A stretch of 64,000 bases of DNA, from positions 62,001 through 126,000 of the forward strand of contig CATGLK010000003.1 in assembly GCA_949538735.1 (NCBI GenBank), written 5' to 3'. Numbering within the stretch: position 1 is the stretch's first letter; each line of letters starts with the position of its first letter. The notes beneath the pieces were generated by a model. The model worked only from the letters and a program-made list of their open reading frames with translations, made no database searches and was not told the DNA's origin. The position numbers were made by a program, and so were the translations under genes. Below are positions 16,483 to 25,646 of the stretch, piece after piece. The DNA is from an uncultured Clostridia bacterium. Lineage in GTDB: Bacteria; Bacillota; Clostridia; TANB77; CAG-508.

Positions 16483-16510
16483 TTGACAAATTTATTTTTT
16501 ATGATATAAT
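16483..16510 (+). promoter_or_regulatory. Sigma-A-type promoter
   Basis: A consensus TTGACA (16483-16488) and TATAAT (16505-16510) with 16-base spacing lie 44 bases upstream of the radical SAM gene. Confidence 0.75.
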
Positions 16511-16553
16511 AAGCACAAATGTTCGATTAATGAATAAAAAGGGAAAATAAAAA

Positions 16554-17852
16554 ATGGATACTTTACAAAAATTACAAATACTAGCTGACTCAGCAAAATA
16601 TGATGCCTCTTGCAGTTCAAGCGGAAGCACAAGAGCAAACAAAAACAATGGAATAGGAAATGGAAACAAAGCAGGAATATGTCACAGTTGGGGTGCAGAT
16701 GGAAGATGTATATCATTACTAAAAATACTATTTAGCAACTGCTGTATATATGATTGTAAATACTGTATAAACAGATGCACAAACTCTGTAAAAAGAGCCA
16801 CCTTTACCCCACAAGAAGTAGCAGACTTAACAATCAACTTTTACAAAAGAAATTATATAGAAGGTTTATTTCTAAGCTCTGCTGTTGTAAAATCTCCTGA
16901 CTACACAATGGAACTTTTGGTTAAAACTGTTTCTATTTTAAGGAATGAATACAAATTTAATGGATACATTCATTGTAAAACCATACCTGGATGCAGCAAA
17001 GAATTAATAGATAAACTTGGAAATTTAGTAGATAGATTAAGCATAAACATCGAATTGCCTTCAAGTACTAGTCTAAAATTGCTTGCACCACAAAAAGAAA
17101 AAGACGGAATACTAGACCCTATGACTTATGTATCTAATGGAATTAAGCAAAACAAACTAGAAAAGAGCAAATTTAAACCTAGTTTTGTTCCTGCTGGGCA
17201 AACAACTCAATTAATAGTTGGCGCAACTCCTGAAAGTGATTTAAAAATATTAAAACTTTCAGAAGGTCTGTATGGAAAATTAAAATTAAAAAGAGTTTAT
17301 TATTCTGCATACATAAGTGTAAACAACGATAAGAACTTACCAACATTAGAAGCTCCACCGCTATTACGCGAAAATAGACTATACCAAGCAGACTGGCTAT
17401 TGCGATATTATGGCTTTAAAGCAGATGAACTATTAGATGAAACACACCAAAACTTTAACCATATATTAGATCCAAAGTGTGATTGGGCTTTACGAAATCT
17501 TGATAAATTTCCTATTGAAATAAACACAGCTGATTATTTTACTCTACTTAGAATACCTGGTATTGGCGTAATTTCAGCAAAGAAAATAATTAAGGCAAGG
17601 CGTTCTTTTGCTTTAGATTTTGAAGCTCTAAAAGGCCTTGGAGTAGTGTTGAAAAGAGCTAAATATTTTATAACTTGTAAAGGGAAATATTGTAACCAAG
17701 TATATAAATTTAATCAAAACTTCATAGAAACAAACTTAATATACCAAGAGCGAAACTCCCTACCTCGCCCAAATTTTCAGCAACTGTCAATCTTTGATAG
17801 TCTGCAACCTACAAAGGAGGATAAAATAAAATGCCTAACTGGAAGCTTATAA
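16554..17852 (+). CDS. Putative DNA modification/repair radical SAM protein (TIGR03916 type)
   Basis: A 432-residue radical SAM protein. The cluster-binding motif CCIYDCKYCINRC lies near residue 62. LFLSSAVVKSPDYTMELLV (about residue 103) and HCKTIPGCSKELI (about residue 144) match the family annotated as putative DNA modification/repair radical SAM. The C-terminus holds a helix-hairpin-helix region, INTADYFTLLRIPGIGVISA (about residues 323-342), which suggests DNA binding. It overlaps its partner gene by 22 bases, the usual pair for this family. The reaction is not established. Confidence 0.8.
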   Translation: MDTLQKLQILADSAKYDASCSSSGSTRANKNNGIGNGNKAGICHSWGADGRCISLLKILFSNCCIYDCKYCINRCTNSVKRATFTPQEVADLTINFYKRNYIEGLFLSSAVVKSPDYTMELLVKTVSILRNEYKFNGYIHCKTIPGCSKELIDKLGNLVDRLSINIELPSSTSLKLLAPQKEKDGILDPMTYVSNGIKQNKLEKSKFKPSFVPAGQTTQLIVGATPESDLKILKLSEGLYGKLKLKRVYYSAYISVNNDKNLPTLEAPPLLRENRLYQADWLLRYYGFKADELLDETHQNFNHILDPKCDWALRNLDKFPIEINTADYFTLLRIPGIGVISAKKIIKARRSFALDFEALKGLGVVLKRAKYFITCKGKYCNQVYKFNQNFIETNLIYQERNSLPRPNFQQLSIFDSLQPTKEDKIKCLTGSL

Positions 17853-18589
17853 ATAAAACATTTTTATATGATGGCACATTTGATGGATTTTTAACAATTG
17901 TTTTTGATTGCTATTCAAACAAAACTTTACCACAAAAAATATTTTCAGAAGCGGAATACACTTTTAATTTTTTAGACCATACCACTTACATAGAAACAGA
18001 TTTTGAAAAGTCAAAAAGAGTATTTAATGGAATTGAAAAAAGCATTAGTTATACAACTCTTTACAACACTTACTATGCCTTTCTTTCCGACGAACCTGAA
18101 AAAGAAATATTTATATTAAAATATTTGTGTAATGGTTTTGATATTGGTCCAAAAATCAACAATATGCTTACTGTCTCTTATGTTTTTAAAGTAATGAATA
18201 TGAAAAAAAGATGTTTTGGGGAATGTCATAGATTAAAAGGGTTATTGCGCTTTCAGGAAATTGGTAATAATTTGTATTATGCTTCTATTCATCCTGATAA
18301 CAATATTATAGAACCACTAGGTCATCATTTTATTAGTCGCTTACCAAACCAGAACTTTATTATACACGACAAAATACGAGATTTATGTTTATTATATAAT
18401 GGCAATGAATATAGAATAATTGATAGTACTAATATAAAAATTCCTACTATTTCTTATGAAGAACAAAAATATCAAGAATTGTGGAAGTTGTTTTTCAAAA
18501 CAATTGCCATTAAAGAAAGAAAAAATGCTAGATGTCAAATGCAATATATGCCGAAAAAATATTGGCAAGACTTAATAGAAGAACCTTAA
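17831..18589 (+). CDS. TIGR03915-type putative DNA repair protein
   Basis: A 252-residue protein with YDGTFDGFLTIVFDCYSN at the N-terminus, HRLKGLLRFQEI and HPDNNIIEPLGHHFISRLP in the middle, and FFKTIAIKERKNARCQMQYM at the end. These are the landmarks of the conserved partner of the TIGR03916 radical SAM protein. The ATG at 17831 follows AAGGAGGAT inside the end of the upstream gene, so the two are coupled. A uracil-DNA-glycosylase-like fold has been suggested for such proteins, but the sequence alone does not prove it. Confidence 0.75.
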   Translation: MPNWKLINKTFLYDGTFDGFLTIVFDCYSNKTLPQKIFSEAEYTFNFLDHTTYIETDFEKSKRVFNGIEKSISYTTLYNTYYAFLSDEPEKEIFILKYLCNGFDIGPKINNMLTVSYVFKVMNMKKRCFGECHRLKGLLRFQEIGNNLYYASIHPDNNIIEPLGHHFISRLPNQNFIIHDKIRDLCLLYNGNEYRIIDSTNIKIPTISYEEQKYQELWKLFFKTIAIKERKNARCQMQYMPKKYWQDLIEEP

Positions 18590-18605
18590 ATATTAGGTTC
18601 TTCTA
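18576..18605. terminator. Bidirectional terminator
   Basis: The perfect arms TAGAAGAACCT and AGGTTCTTCTA sit between convergent genes, overlapping the end of the plus-strand gene. Confidence 0.7.
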
Positions 18606-18613
18606 CTAAAAAT

Positions 18614-19336
18614 TTATTTAAAATTAACTATAACTTCTCCTATGCCTGCTTCAATTTTAATCAAAGCATTACCATTTCCAAAAGTTTGGTGGTTAGAAAC
18701 TTTTTGGCCTGCTATTTCAAAATTACCTAATCCTGCTTCTGCATTAATTCTGTAATCTTCTTGTTTTCCAATCAAGTTCAATTCAAGTTTCCCTACTCCA
18801 CATTCGATATCTGCATTTTTTAAAACTTCACTTGTTAATATTACTTTACCAACGCCCATATCAACGTCAAGCTTATCAGTTTTCAAGTATTCAATATTTG
18901 TGTCATTAACACCTGTGTCTATGCTAACTTTATCAAATTGAATATTTTCAGGTACATAAATTATTACAGTTGGAGTTATATTATGCATATTTAGAAAGTT
19001 TCTGTTTAAACGTTTGTCTTCAATTTTTAGTTTGTTTCCATTTTCTTCACATTTAAATCTGTCAGAGACATCAGAAACATTTACTTTTAAAGTATCGCCC
19101 TTTCTAATATCAAGCTTGCATAAACTTAAATCTATATCCATTTCAGATATATTAGCATACTCTTGTTCCCAAGCTGTTATTATTTCTGAACTACCGTCTT
19201 CTTGAAGCATTTCTACACCTGTTGTAATACCAATCATAGCCGTAATTCCAACAACTATACCTGTTAAAATCATTAAACATAAATATCCTGCAAATATCAA
19301 AGCCCCATATTTTATTATTTTTTGAAATGTTGTCAT
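18614..19336 (-). CDS. DUF4097 family membrane-anchored protein
   Basis: A 240-residue protein. Residues 10-35 form one membrane segment (ALIFAGYLCLMILTGIVVGI). The rest is a repetitive beta-rich domain with short motifs such as DVDMGVGKVILT, DIECGVGKLEL and EAGLGNFEIAG, typical of DUF4097 beta-solenoid proteins. Such proteins accompany LiaF-like sensors of envelope stress. It overlaps the LiaF-like gene by 4 bases and ends the bce-like operon. Confidence 0.8.
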   Translation of the reverse strand: MTTFQKIIKYGALIFAGYLCLMILTGIVVGITAMIGITTGVEMLQEDGSSEIITAWEQEYANISEMDIDLSLCKLDIRKGDTLKVNVSDVSDRFKCEENGNKLKIEDKRLNRNFLNMHNITPTVIIYVPENIQFDKVSIDTGVNDTNIEYLKTDKLDVDMGVGKVILTSEVLKNADIECGVGKLELNLIGKQEDYRINAEAGLGNFEIAGQKVSNHQTFGNGNALIKIEAGIGEVIVNFK

Positions 19337-20016
19337 TTTATTTCAACACCCCCAAATATAGCTGTTCCGTTAATATATAATGTTGGTAGATTTTCGTTAT
19401 AAGTTGCTTGTGCCTTGTTGCTTACTCCTCCAAATATTGGCGTTGATTTTAGTTTAATATTTACACCTTCTGGTACTTTTATTTCAACCCCACCAAATAT
19501 TACTGTTGCATTGATAATTTGGTCTTTATTGATAATCGCTTTTGAAAGGTCTAAATCAACTCCTCCAAATACGGCATCTACATTTGCCCCATTAAATTCT
19601 TGTCCTGCAAAATTGCTTTTTTGCTCTCCAAATGTTGCACAAAGTTCTTCTAAGTTTCCTCTATTTTGATTTAATTCTTTTATTTTGTCTGCTACTTTCT
19701 TGTTTAAAGTGTCTTTGAATATAAGACTAAGTCCTATCATTACCAATATAAATGGTACTATTAATTTACTAATCATTGAAAATGATAGTATGTTTTGTGT
19801 GCATAGTAATAATACTATTCCAATCACTAACCATATAAAACTCCACATTTTGCTATCGCTTCTAATTAATTCTATAAAGCTAGGAATAATAATTATTAAT
19901 GTCCACCATCCTTTGAAGAATATGTTAATATTAGTAATTCCTAATGCATTTAGTCCAAAGATAACTCCTATTGCAATTAACAAAATCCCCCATAATAAGT
20001 TTCCAATTTTTTTCAT
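19333..20016 (-). CDS. LiaF-like membrane protein
   Basis: A 227-residue protein. Four hydrophobic segments occupy residues 1-105 (first LLWGILLIAIGVIFGLNALG). The C-terminal domain has repeated F-G-G-V motifs (AVFGGVDLDLSKAI, VIFGGVEIKVPEG, PIFGGVSNKAQ, AIFGGVEIK), as in the LiaF C-terminal domain. LiaF proteins restrain a two-component kinase that senses cell-wall damage. Its place downstream of a Bce-like kinase, regulator and transporter supports an envelope-stress role. Confidence 0.8.
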   Translation of the reverse strand: MKKIGNLLWGILLIAIGVIFGLNALGITNINIFFKGWWTLIIIIPSFIELIRSDSKMWSFIWLVIGIVLLLCTQNILSFSMISKLIVPFILVMIGLSLIFKDTLNKKVADKIKELNQNRGNLEELCATFGEQKSNFAGQEFNGANVDAVFGGVDLDLSKAIINKDQIINATVIFGGVEIKVPEGVNIKLKSTPIFGGVSNKAQATYNENLPTLYINGTAIFGGVEIK

Positions 20017-20185
20017 TTTTCCACATTCCCTTCTTTTTTCTTAAATTCTATCACAACACTTATTTTTTTACAACTATTATAATAATTTTATTTATTTGGT
20101 TGTTTACTTAATTGTCACTATTTGGCTTTTCTTTAAAAAGGGGAAACTCTGAAAAGGAGTACCAAATAGCAACAATTAAATTTAA

Positions 20186-22276
20186 TTACTGTTTATCTTT
20201 TATAATATTTTTACTACCAAAATAAGTTGCTAGGAAATATGAGCCATAGATTACTCCTATGATTATTACTGTTGCTACAATTGACGGTAATAAATCATCT
20301 TTGCTTGCTAATCCTGCCATCATTTCAAGTGCAAACTGTATTCCAAAAATCGAATGTATAATTGCAAGTACCATAGGTAATCCAAAGAATATTCCTATTT
20401 GTCTGAATAATGACCTATTTATAGTTTTCTCGTCACAACCTATTTTCCTTAAAATAGTATATCTTTGTTTATTATCAGAACTTTCTGTTAATTGTTTTAG
20501 TGCTAATATTGCTGAGCTTGCTATTAAGAAAATAATTCCCAAATAAATTGCTATAAATGTTATTATTGTAGCAAGTCCTGTGCTTGATTGTATTATAGAT
20601 ATTTTTGTCATTCCGTCAAGTTGAATTCCTTTTTCATTTAGATTTTGTACAAAACCAGAATCTCCGCTTTCAAACATCTCTCGTATTTTTTCTTTTTCTT
20701 CGTCTGTATCAGCATTAAAATTTGCTGCTAATAAATATCTTTCTTTTTCATTTTCTGTTAAGTTGCAGTTATCTGGAACAAGTATAATTCCTGTATTAGT
20801 ATGACTTGTTGACATTATAACATATCCAGGTTTACATTCATTGTATTTAGATTTATATTCCTTTCCTGCAAGTGTTAATTTATGATTTCCGCTACTTAAT
20901 GCCATATTTCTAACTGCTGTCATACCATCAAAATCACAAAGTACTATAAATTCATCATCTTTTAGTTCATATTGTTCTATTCCATATAATTTTGCAATTT
21001 TATTATAGTCTGATATTTTTACTATTTGTTCTGCTGTGTTATAATTTAGCATTGCAAACTTAGCTTTTACTTCTGCTATTTTATCTCCAAAAAACTTCTC
21101 CGTAGTTATTTCATCTGTTGCATACATTGGTATTTCTACAATATCTTTTAGATTTTTCATATCAAATTTATTATTTTCCATTGTTTCTTGTATTGATATT
21201 TTAGAATCTTCCCTTTGCACTTTTGTGGTTGTTATCGTTCTACCATAATGTGTATAGCTTTCGGGTAAATTTGCTGTTTTATATAAATTTACATCAACTG
21301 GTGTCATTTCAATTAGTTCTCTTTGCATTGTACTTCTTAGAGATAGACTTGTAGAAAGTATTGAAATTGTCATAAATAGCATTAGACAAATAACACTCAT
21401 ACTAATTGTGTTTGTATTAATTTTATTATTCATCTGCCTTAGTACAAACATATTGGTATCTTTTAAGTAGATTTTTTTGTTCTTTTGAATTATTTGTAAT
21501 ATAAAACCTGATAAAGACCAAAAAATTAATATTGTACTAACTATTCCCATCATAATAGGTGGTAGAATTTTTTCTGCTTTATCTAATGATTGTGCATCTG
21601 CTGTTACTTTCCAATAAGCATAACCCAAAACACTTGCTCCTATGATAAATATTAAAATAGAAACAATAGGATTTTTTATTTTCACTTGTTCATTTTTCTT
21701 GCTTGCATTTAATAGATTTATCAATTTATATCTTGAAACTGATATTGTGTTAAAAATTATAACTGCCAAATACATTACTGCAAAATATATACAAGTTTTT
21801 ATACAAGCATCTTTTGAGAATACAAATTGAAATTCACTCATATCTGCTTCAAACATTTTCGCTACTAATACAGACATAAATTGTGAAGCAAATATACCTA
21901 TTATAAGACCAACTACAAGAGAAATTACTCCCACAAAAATAGTTTCCATTAAAATTATTTTTGATATTTGTCTTCTTCCCATTCCTAATGTCATATAAAT
22001 TCCAAATTCTTTTTTCCTTCGATTAATTAGGAAGTTATTTGCATATACAATTAATAATCCCAGCACAACCGCTACAAATACTGATACAAAACCAAGCATT
22101 GTTATCATCAGTTTTATAATTTCTCTTTGTGATTGTGACACTTGTAACATAGCTTGTTGGCTATCTAAGGAATTAAACATATAAAAAATGCTAACTCCTA
22201 ATACTAGTGTTAAAAAATATATGCTGTAATCTTTTATGCTTTTTTTCATATTATTGAAAGATAATTTAAATAACAT
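20186..22276 (-). CDS. BceB-like ABC transporter permease (FtsX family)
   Basis: A 696-residue permease. The N-terminal four-helix FtsX-like block (residues 15-165) includes RKKEFGIYMTLGMGRRQISK, followed by four to six more helices and a large extracellular domain (about residues 310-560). A C-terminal pair of helices follows DNKQRYTILRKIGCDEKTI. This is the BceB layout, in which the extracellular domain detects cell-wall antibiotics and the transporter signals to the kinase. It overlaps the ATPase gene by 11 bases. Confidence 0.88.
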   Translation of the reverse strand: MLFKLSFNNMKKSIKDYSIYFLTLVLGVSIFYMFNSLDSQQAMLQVSQSQREIIKLMITMLGFVSVFVAVVLGLLIVYANNFLINRRKKEFGIYMTLGMGRRQISKIILMETIFVGVISLVVGLIIGIFASQFMSVLVAKMFEADMSEFQFVFSKDACIKTCIYFAVMYLAVIIFNTISVSRYKLINLLNASKKNEQVKIKNPIVSILIFIIGASVLGYAYWKVTADAQSLDKAEKILPPIMMGIVSTILIFWSLSGFILQIIQKNKKIYLKDTNMFVLRQMNNKINTNTISMSVICLMLFMTISILSTSLSLRSTMQRELIEMTPVDVNLYKTANLPESYTHYGRTITTTKVQREDSKISIQETMENNKFDMKNLKDIVEIPMYATDEITTEKFFGDKIAEVKAKFAMLNYNTAEQIVKISDYNKIAKLYGIEQYELKDDEFIVLCDFDGMTAVRNMALSSGNHKLTLAGKEYKSKYNECKPGYVIMSTSHTNTGIILVPDNCNLTENEKERYLLAANFNADTDEEKEKIREMFESGDSGFVQNLNEKGIQLDGMTKISIIQSSTGLATIITFIAIYLGIIFLIASSAILALKQLTESSDNKQRYTILRKIGCDEKTINRSLFRQIGIFFGLPMVLAIIHSIFGIQFALEMMAGLASKDDLLPSIVATVIIIGVIYGSYFLATYFGSKNIIKDKQ

Positions 22277-23033
22277 CGTTCAAATCACCTCCAAGAAGTG
22301 TTTGAACTTCTATAATTTTTTCGAAGAATTGTTTTCTTGTGTCATTTCCTTTAACTATTTCATTAAATATCTTTCCGTCTTTAATAAATAGAATTCTTTT
22401 AGCATAAGAAGCGGTAAAAGCATCATGTGTAACCATTAAAATTGTTGCATTTAACTTTTGATTTAATAATTCAAAATTCTCTAACAATTGTCTAGCTGAT
22501 TTGCTATCTAATGCTCCTGTTGGTTCATCTGCAAGAACAAGTTGTGGATTTGTTATAATAGCCCTTGCTGATGCAATTCTTTGTTTTTGTCCACCAGATA
22601 CTTGATATGGATATTTGTTTAATATTTGTGTTATATCTAGTTTTTGTGCTATATCTTTTACTCTTTTATCTATTTCTTTTGAATTTACTTTTTGAATTGT
22701 TAATGCTATTGCAATATTTTCATATGCTGTTAATGTATCTAACAAATTAAAATCTTGAAATATAAATCCTAATTCTTCCCTTCTGAATTTATTTAACTTA
22801 TTTCCTTTTAATTTTGTTATATCTTCTCCATTAACTATTATGTGCCCAGCTGTTACCCTATCTATTGTTGATATACAATTTAAAAGTGTGGATTTTCCGC
22901 TTCCACTTGCTCCCATAATTCCTACAAATTCACCTTTTTTAACATTAAAACTGATATTGTCTATCGCTTTTGTTAAATTAGATTTATTTCCATAGTATTT
23001 TTCAATATTTTTTACTTCTAAAACATTTTCCAT
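22266..23033 (-). CDS. BceA-like ABC transporter ATPase
   Basis: A 255-residue MacB/BceA-type ATPase. It has Walker A GASGSGKSTLLNCI (residues 40-53), Q-loop FIFQDFNLLD, signature YQVSGGQKQRIASARAI, Walker B LVLADEPTGALDS and switch histidine VTHD. It pairs with the permease encoded downstream. A candidate BceR-type operator lies 76-95 bases upstream. Confidence 0.93.
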   Translation of the reverse strand: MENVLEVKNIEKYYGNKSNLTKAIDNISFNVKKGEFVGIMGASGSGKSTLLNCISTIDRVTAGHIIVNGEDITKLKGNKLNKFRREELGFIFQDFNLLDTLTAYENIAIALTIQKVNSKEIDKRVKDIAQKLDITQILNKYPYQVSGGQKQRIASARAIITNPQLVLADEPTGALDSKSARQLLENFELLNQKLNATILMVTHDAFTASYAKRILFIKDGKIFNEIVKGNDTRKQFFEKIIEVQTLLGGDLNDVI

Positions 23034-23109
23034 TTAAAAAACTCCTTTCTTTTCTATTCTAATTATAGCTACTTATTTATTTTGTTGCCATCGATTTTGC
23101 TTACACAAC

Positions 23110-23128
23110 CTTACAATTTCGTCACAAA
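23110..23128 (-). promoter_or_regulatory. Candidate response-regulator (BceR-like) operator
   Basis: The coding strand reads TTTGTGACGAAATTGTAA, close to the TGTGACGAAAATGTCACA type of box known upstream of Bacillus bceA. A TATAAT-like element (GCTATAATTAG) follows about 45 bases downstream. Similarity was judged by eye. Confidence 0.4.
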
Positions 23129-23138
23129 CATATATAAC

Positions 23139-23166
23139 AAAAAGAAGTATCAATTTACTTCTTTTT
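23139..23166 (-). terminator. Terminator after the kinase gene
   Basis: The perfect arms AAAAAGAAGTA and TACTTCTTTTT lie just downstream of the histidine kinase, which separates the regulatory and transporter transcripts. Confidence 0.7.
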
Positions 23167-23173
23167 ACCTAAT

Positions 23174-24193
23174 CTAATTCATCTCTATAAAACTACCTTT
23201 AGGGAAAATCAAACTAACCACTGTCCCAACCCCTTCTTCTGAATTAACATTGATTGCTATTCCTAATTTATCACACAATTTTTTACACAAATACAATCCA
23301 ATTCCAGTAGATTTTTTGTTTGAGGTTCTTCCATTTGTTCCTGTAAAACCTTTTTCAAAAACTCTTTCAAGTTCATTGTTTTTCATTCCAATTCCATTAT
23401 CTTTTATATATAAAGTTATATTTTCCTTTTGCTTTTTTGAATACATCTCAATTTTTAAACTATCATCATTTTTTCTATATTTAACACTATTTTGTATAAT
23501 CTGATTTAAAATAAAAATAATCCATTTACTGTCTGTATTTACACTTATATCTAAATCATGCAAATCAATGCTTACCCTCTCAGCAATCAAAGCATTTTTA
23601 TTTTTCTTAATACTTTCATTAACAATATCTTTTAAAATAATCTTTTTTATGTAATAATCCTTTTCAACAGTATTACTTCTCGCATAAAATAACGCTTGTT
23701 CGACATAGTTCTCTACCTTATCCAGTTCTTCATCTATATTATTCATTATAGGTGACTTATTATTTTCAATTATCATTTTACTAGTAGCAATAGGAAGCTT
23801 TATTTCGTGAATCCACAACTCAATATATTCTTTATAATCTTCTTGAAGATATTTATATTTATTAACATTCTCCAACATAGATTTATTAATTTGTACCAAA
23901 TTATCATACGAAATCTTGCCTTCTAGGAAATTCGGTCTTTTAATAATCTCAGTAATCAAATACTTATCTTCTAGTTCTTTTAAAGTATCCTCAAACTTAA
24001 AGTAATAACTTCTTTTAATAAAATATTCGATTAGAATTCCAATAAAATATAATACAAAAATTACTATTGGAATGTAAAATTTAATCCAAGTACCAAATGA
24101 ATAAATCATCAAAAATATCTCTATTGTAATTAATCCAAATAGTAGCAAAAATATTGTAGGCAATTTATCCTTTATAAAATCTTTAAATTTCAT
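23174..24193 (-). CDS. BceS-like sensor histidine kinase
   Basis: A 340-residue intramembrane-sensing kinase. Two helices lie at residues 10-55 with almost no extracytoplasmic loop, as in BceS. The phospho-acceptor region is WIHEIKLPIATSKM, and the ATPase domain has NQIIQNSVKYRKN (N box), IKDNGIGMKNNEL (G1) and STGIGLYLCKKLCDKLG (G2). The ATG at 24193 follows GGAGAAG; a longer in-frame start would run into a palindromic repeat. It would activate the response regulator encoded upstream. Confidence 0.88.
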   Translation of the reverse strand: MKFKDFIKDKLPTIFLLLFGLITIEIFLMIYSFGTWIKFYIPIVIFVLYFIGILIEYFIKRSYYFKFEDTLKELEDKYLITEIIKRPNFLEGKISYDNLVQINKSMLENVNKYKYLQEDYKEYIELWIHEIKLPIATSKMIIENNKSPIMNNIDEELDKVENYVEQALFYARSNTVEKDYYIKKIILKDIVNESIKKNKNALIAERVSIDLHDLDISVNTDSKWIIFILNQIIQNSVKYRKNDDSLKIEMYSKKQKENITLYIKDNGIGMKNNELERVFEKGFTGTNGRTSNKKSTGIGLYLCKKLCDKLGIAINVNSEEGVGTVVSLIFPKGSFIEMN

Positions 24194-24206
24194 TTCTTCT
24201 CCCTCT

Positions 24207-24300
24207 GTCCATTGGGGACGTTTCCTTTTGGACATTTTGTCCATTTTGGGACACATCTTTAATTTTGATAGTGATGTTTTTTTGCTCCGTCCCCAAAAAC
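24207..24300. repeat. Intergenic palindromic repeat (GTCCATTGGGGAC type)
   Basis: GTCCATTGGGGACG, TTTTGGACATTTTGTCC and GTCCCCAAAAAC make an imperfect inverted structure between the regulator and kinase genes. The first 50 bases are almost identical to 56290-56340. Confidence 0.75.
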
Positions 24301-24301
24301 A

Positions 24302-24973
24302 TCATAATAAAATATAACCTTGTCCCCTTTTAGTTACTAGTAATTCTTTTAAGTTTAATTCTTCTAGCTTATTTCTTAATCTAGTAATATTAACTGTTAA
24401 TGTATTATCATCAATAAAACTCTCATCATCCCATAAATATCTCATTATTTCGTCTCTTGATACTATCTTCCCTCTATTTTTAAGCAAATATTTTATTATT
24501 TTATATTCGTTTTTTGTTAGCTCTATTATCTTCTCGCCCTTTTCTATTGTGCTTTTTGACATATTTAATATAAAATCTTCCGCATCTATTTTTTCACTAT
24601 TTTCTTCCAACATATTTGTCCTTCTTAATAGAGAACCTATCTTTGCAAGTAATATTTGAATATTAAATGGTTTTGTTACATAATGGTCTGCACCATAATT
24701 TAGACATAATAATTCGTCAAGTTCATTATCTCTACTTGTTATTATTATAATTGGCATTGTTGATTGTCTTCTTATTTCTCTGCAGATATATTCTCCGTCA
24801 GCAAATGGTAAATTGACATCTAATAATACTAAATCAGGCTGAATATCTAATATATCTCGTATTGTATTATTGAATTTTTTTAAAGTCTCTGCTTTATATC
24901 CATTTTTATTTAAAAAGATTTCTAGTTCTTCTCTTAATCTTTCATCATCTTCTACTATTAATATTGTTTGCAT
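24302..24973 (-). CDS. BceR-like response regulator (OmpR family)
   Basis: A 223-residue regulator. Receiver landmarks are VEDDERLREEL (acidic pocket), LVLLDVNLPFADGEYI (phospho-aspartate), IIITSRDNELDELL and YVTKPFNIQILLAKI. The C-terminal winged helix has LTKNEYKIIKYLLKNRGKIV and VNITRLRNKLEEL. The ATG at 24973 is 9 bases after GGAGA. It is the first gene of the envelope-stress module and probably controls the transporter genes downstream. Confidence 0.92.
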   Translation of the reverse strand: MQTILIVEDDERLREELEIFLNKNGYKAETLKKFNNTIRDILDIQPDLVLLDVNLPFADGEYICREIRRQSTMPIIIITSRDNELDELLCLNYGADHYVTKPFNIQILLAKIGSLLRRTNMLEENSEKIDAEDFILNMSKSTIEKGEKIIELTKNEYKIIKYLLKNRGKIVSRDEIMRYLWDDESFIDDNTLTVNITRLRNKLEELNLKELLVTKRGQGYILL

Positions 24974-24992
24974 TTTTATCAATCTCCTTTAA

Positions 24993-25061
24993 AACTTTTT
25001 GGGACAGGCCAAAAACGTCTTTTTGTGAAACTTTTTTGGACTGTCCCAAAAAGTTTCATTG
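24993..25061. repeat. Intergenic palindromic repeat (GGGACAGGCC type)
   Basis: The arms AAACTTTTTGGGACAGGCC and GGACTGTCCCAAAAAGTTT flank a central AAACGTCTTTTTGTGAAAC. It belongs to the same family as 27881-27990, 53034-53092 and 56340-56415. Confidence 0.8.
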
Positions 25062-25110
25062 AAATCATAGCACCTTTTGTATTATATTTCAAGTATTTTT
25101 TATTTTATAC

Positions 25111-25139
25111 TAGACAGTTTTTATTCTTTGTGCTATTAT
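25111..25139 (+). promoter_or_regulatory. Possible promoter of the small secreted protein gene
   Basis: TAGACA at 25111 and TATTAT at 25134 are spaced by 17 bases, 51 bases upstream of the start codon at 25190. Confidence 0.4.
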
Positions 25140-25189
25140 AATAAAGTAAACAAAAGAAATGAAATTTAATTTCAAATGGAGGGTAAATT

Positions 25190-25609
25190 ATGTCAAAATT
25201 CAAAAATTTAAAATTAATAATATCAATAATGCTAATCGTATCATTAGTATTTGTATTTAATTCTTGTTATGCTGTTGGATTAGACCTTCTAGATAATTTA
25301 ACATCAAATAATGAGTCCTCAGATAATACATCAACAGATACAAATACAAATGAAAATAGCAATACTTCTACTAACACAGATAGCAATAATTCTTCAACTG
25401 ATGATTATAATACAAATACTTCTGGTAATACTAATTTAAATGCAGCAATTCCACAAGATAACGATACACCTACTGCAACAGTAAGTACTACTAGTTCTTC
25501 ATCAGAAGACGAATTAGATTTAGGAAATATTTTAAATATTCTTTTAATAGTAATTGGTGTATTATTAATTTTACTAGCTATAGCAATTTTAATAAGATTA
25601 AAAAATTAA
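25190..25609 (+). CDS. Small membrane-anchored Ser/Thr/Asn-rich protein
   Basis: A 139-residue protein. Residues 8-30 form a signal peptide or anchor (LIISIMLIVSLVFVFNSCYA), residues 37-105 are a low-complexity stretch of N, S, T and D, and residues 112-135 form a second hydrophobic helix followed by RLKN. The ATG follows GGAGGG. I do not recognise a family. The composition suggests an extracytoplasmic linker-like protein. A similar layout recurs in the next gene. Confidence 0.7.
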   Translation: MSKFKNLKLIISIMLIVSLVFVFNSCYAVGLDLLDNLTSNNESSDNTSTDTNTNENSNTSTNTDSNNSSTDDYNTNTSGNTNLNAAIPQDNDTPTATVSTTSSSSEDELDLGNILNILLIVIGVLLILLAIAILIRLKN

Positions 25610-25614
25610 TTTTA

Positions 25615-25646
25615 AAAAGTTCTATTTTATAGAGCTTTTATTTTTT
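25615..25646 (+). terminator. Terminator
   Basis: AAAAGTTCTA and TAGAGCTTTT form a stem just after the stop codon, followed by ATTTTTT. Confidence 0.6.

Noticed and set aside
16203-16553. A ToxIN-type (type III) RNA antitoxin array
   Set aside because: Known arrays lie upstream of the toxin and have many short tandem repeats; here only two loosely similar elements follow the gene.
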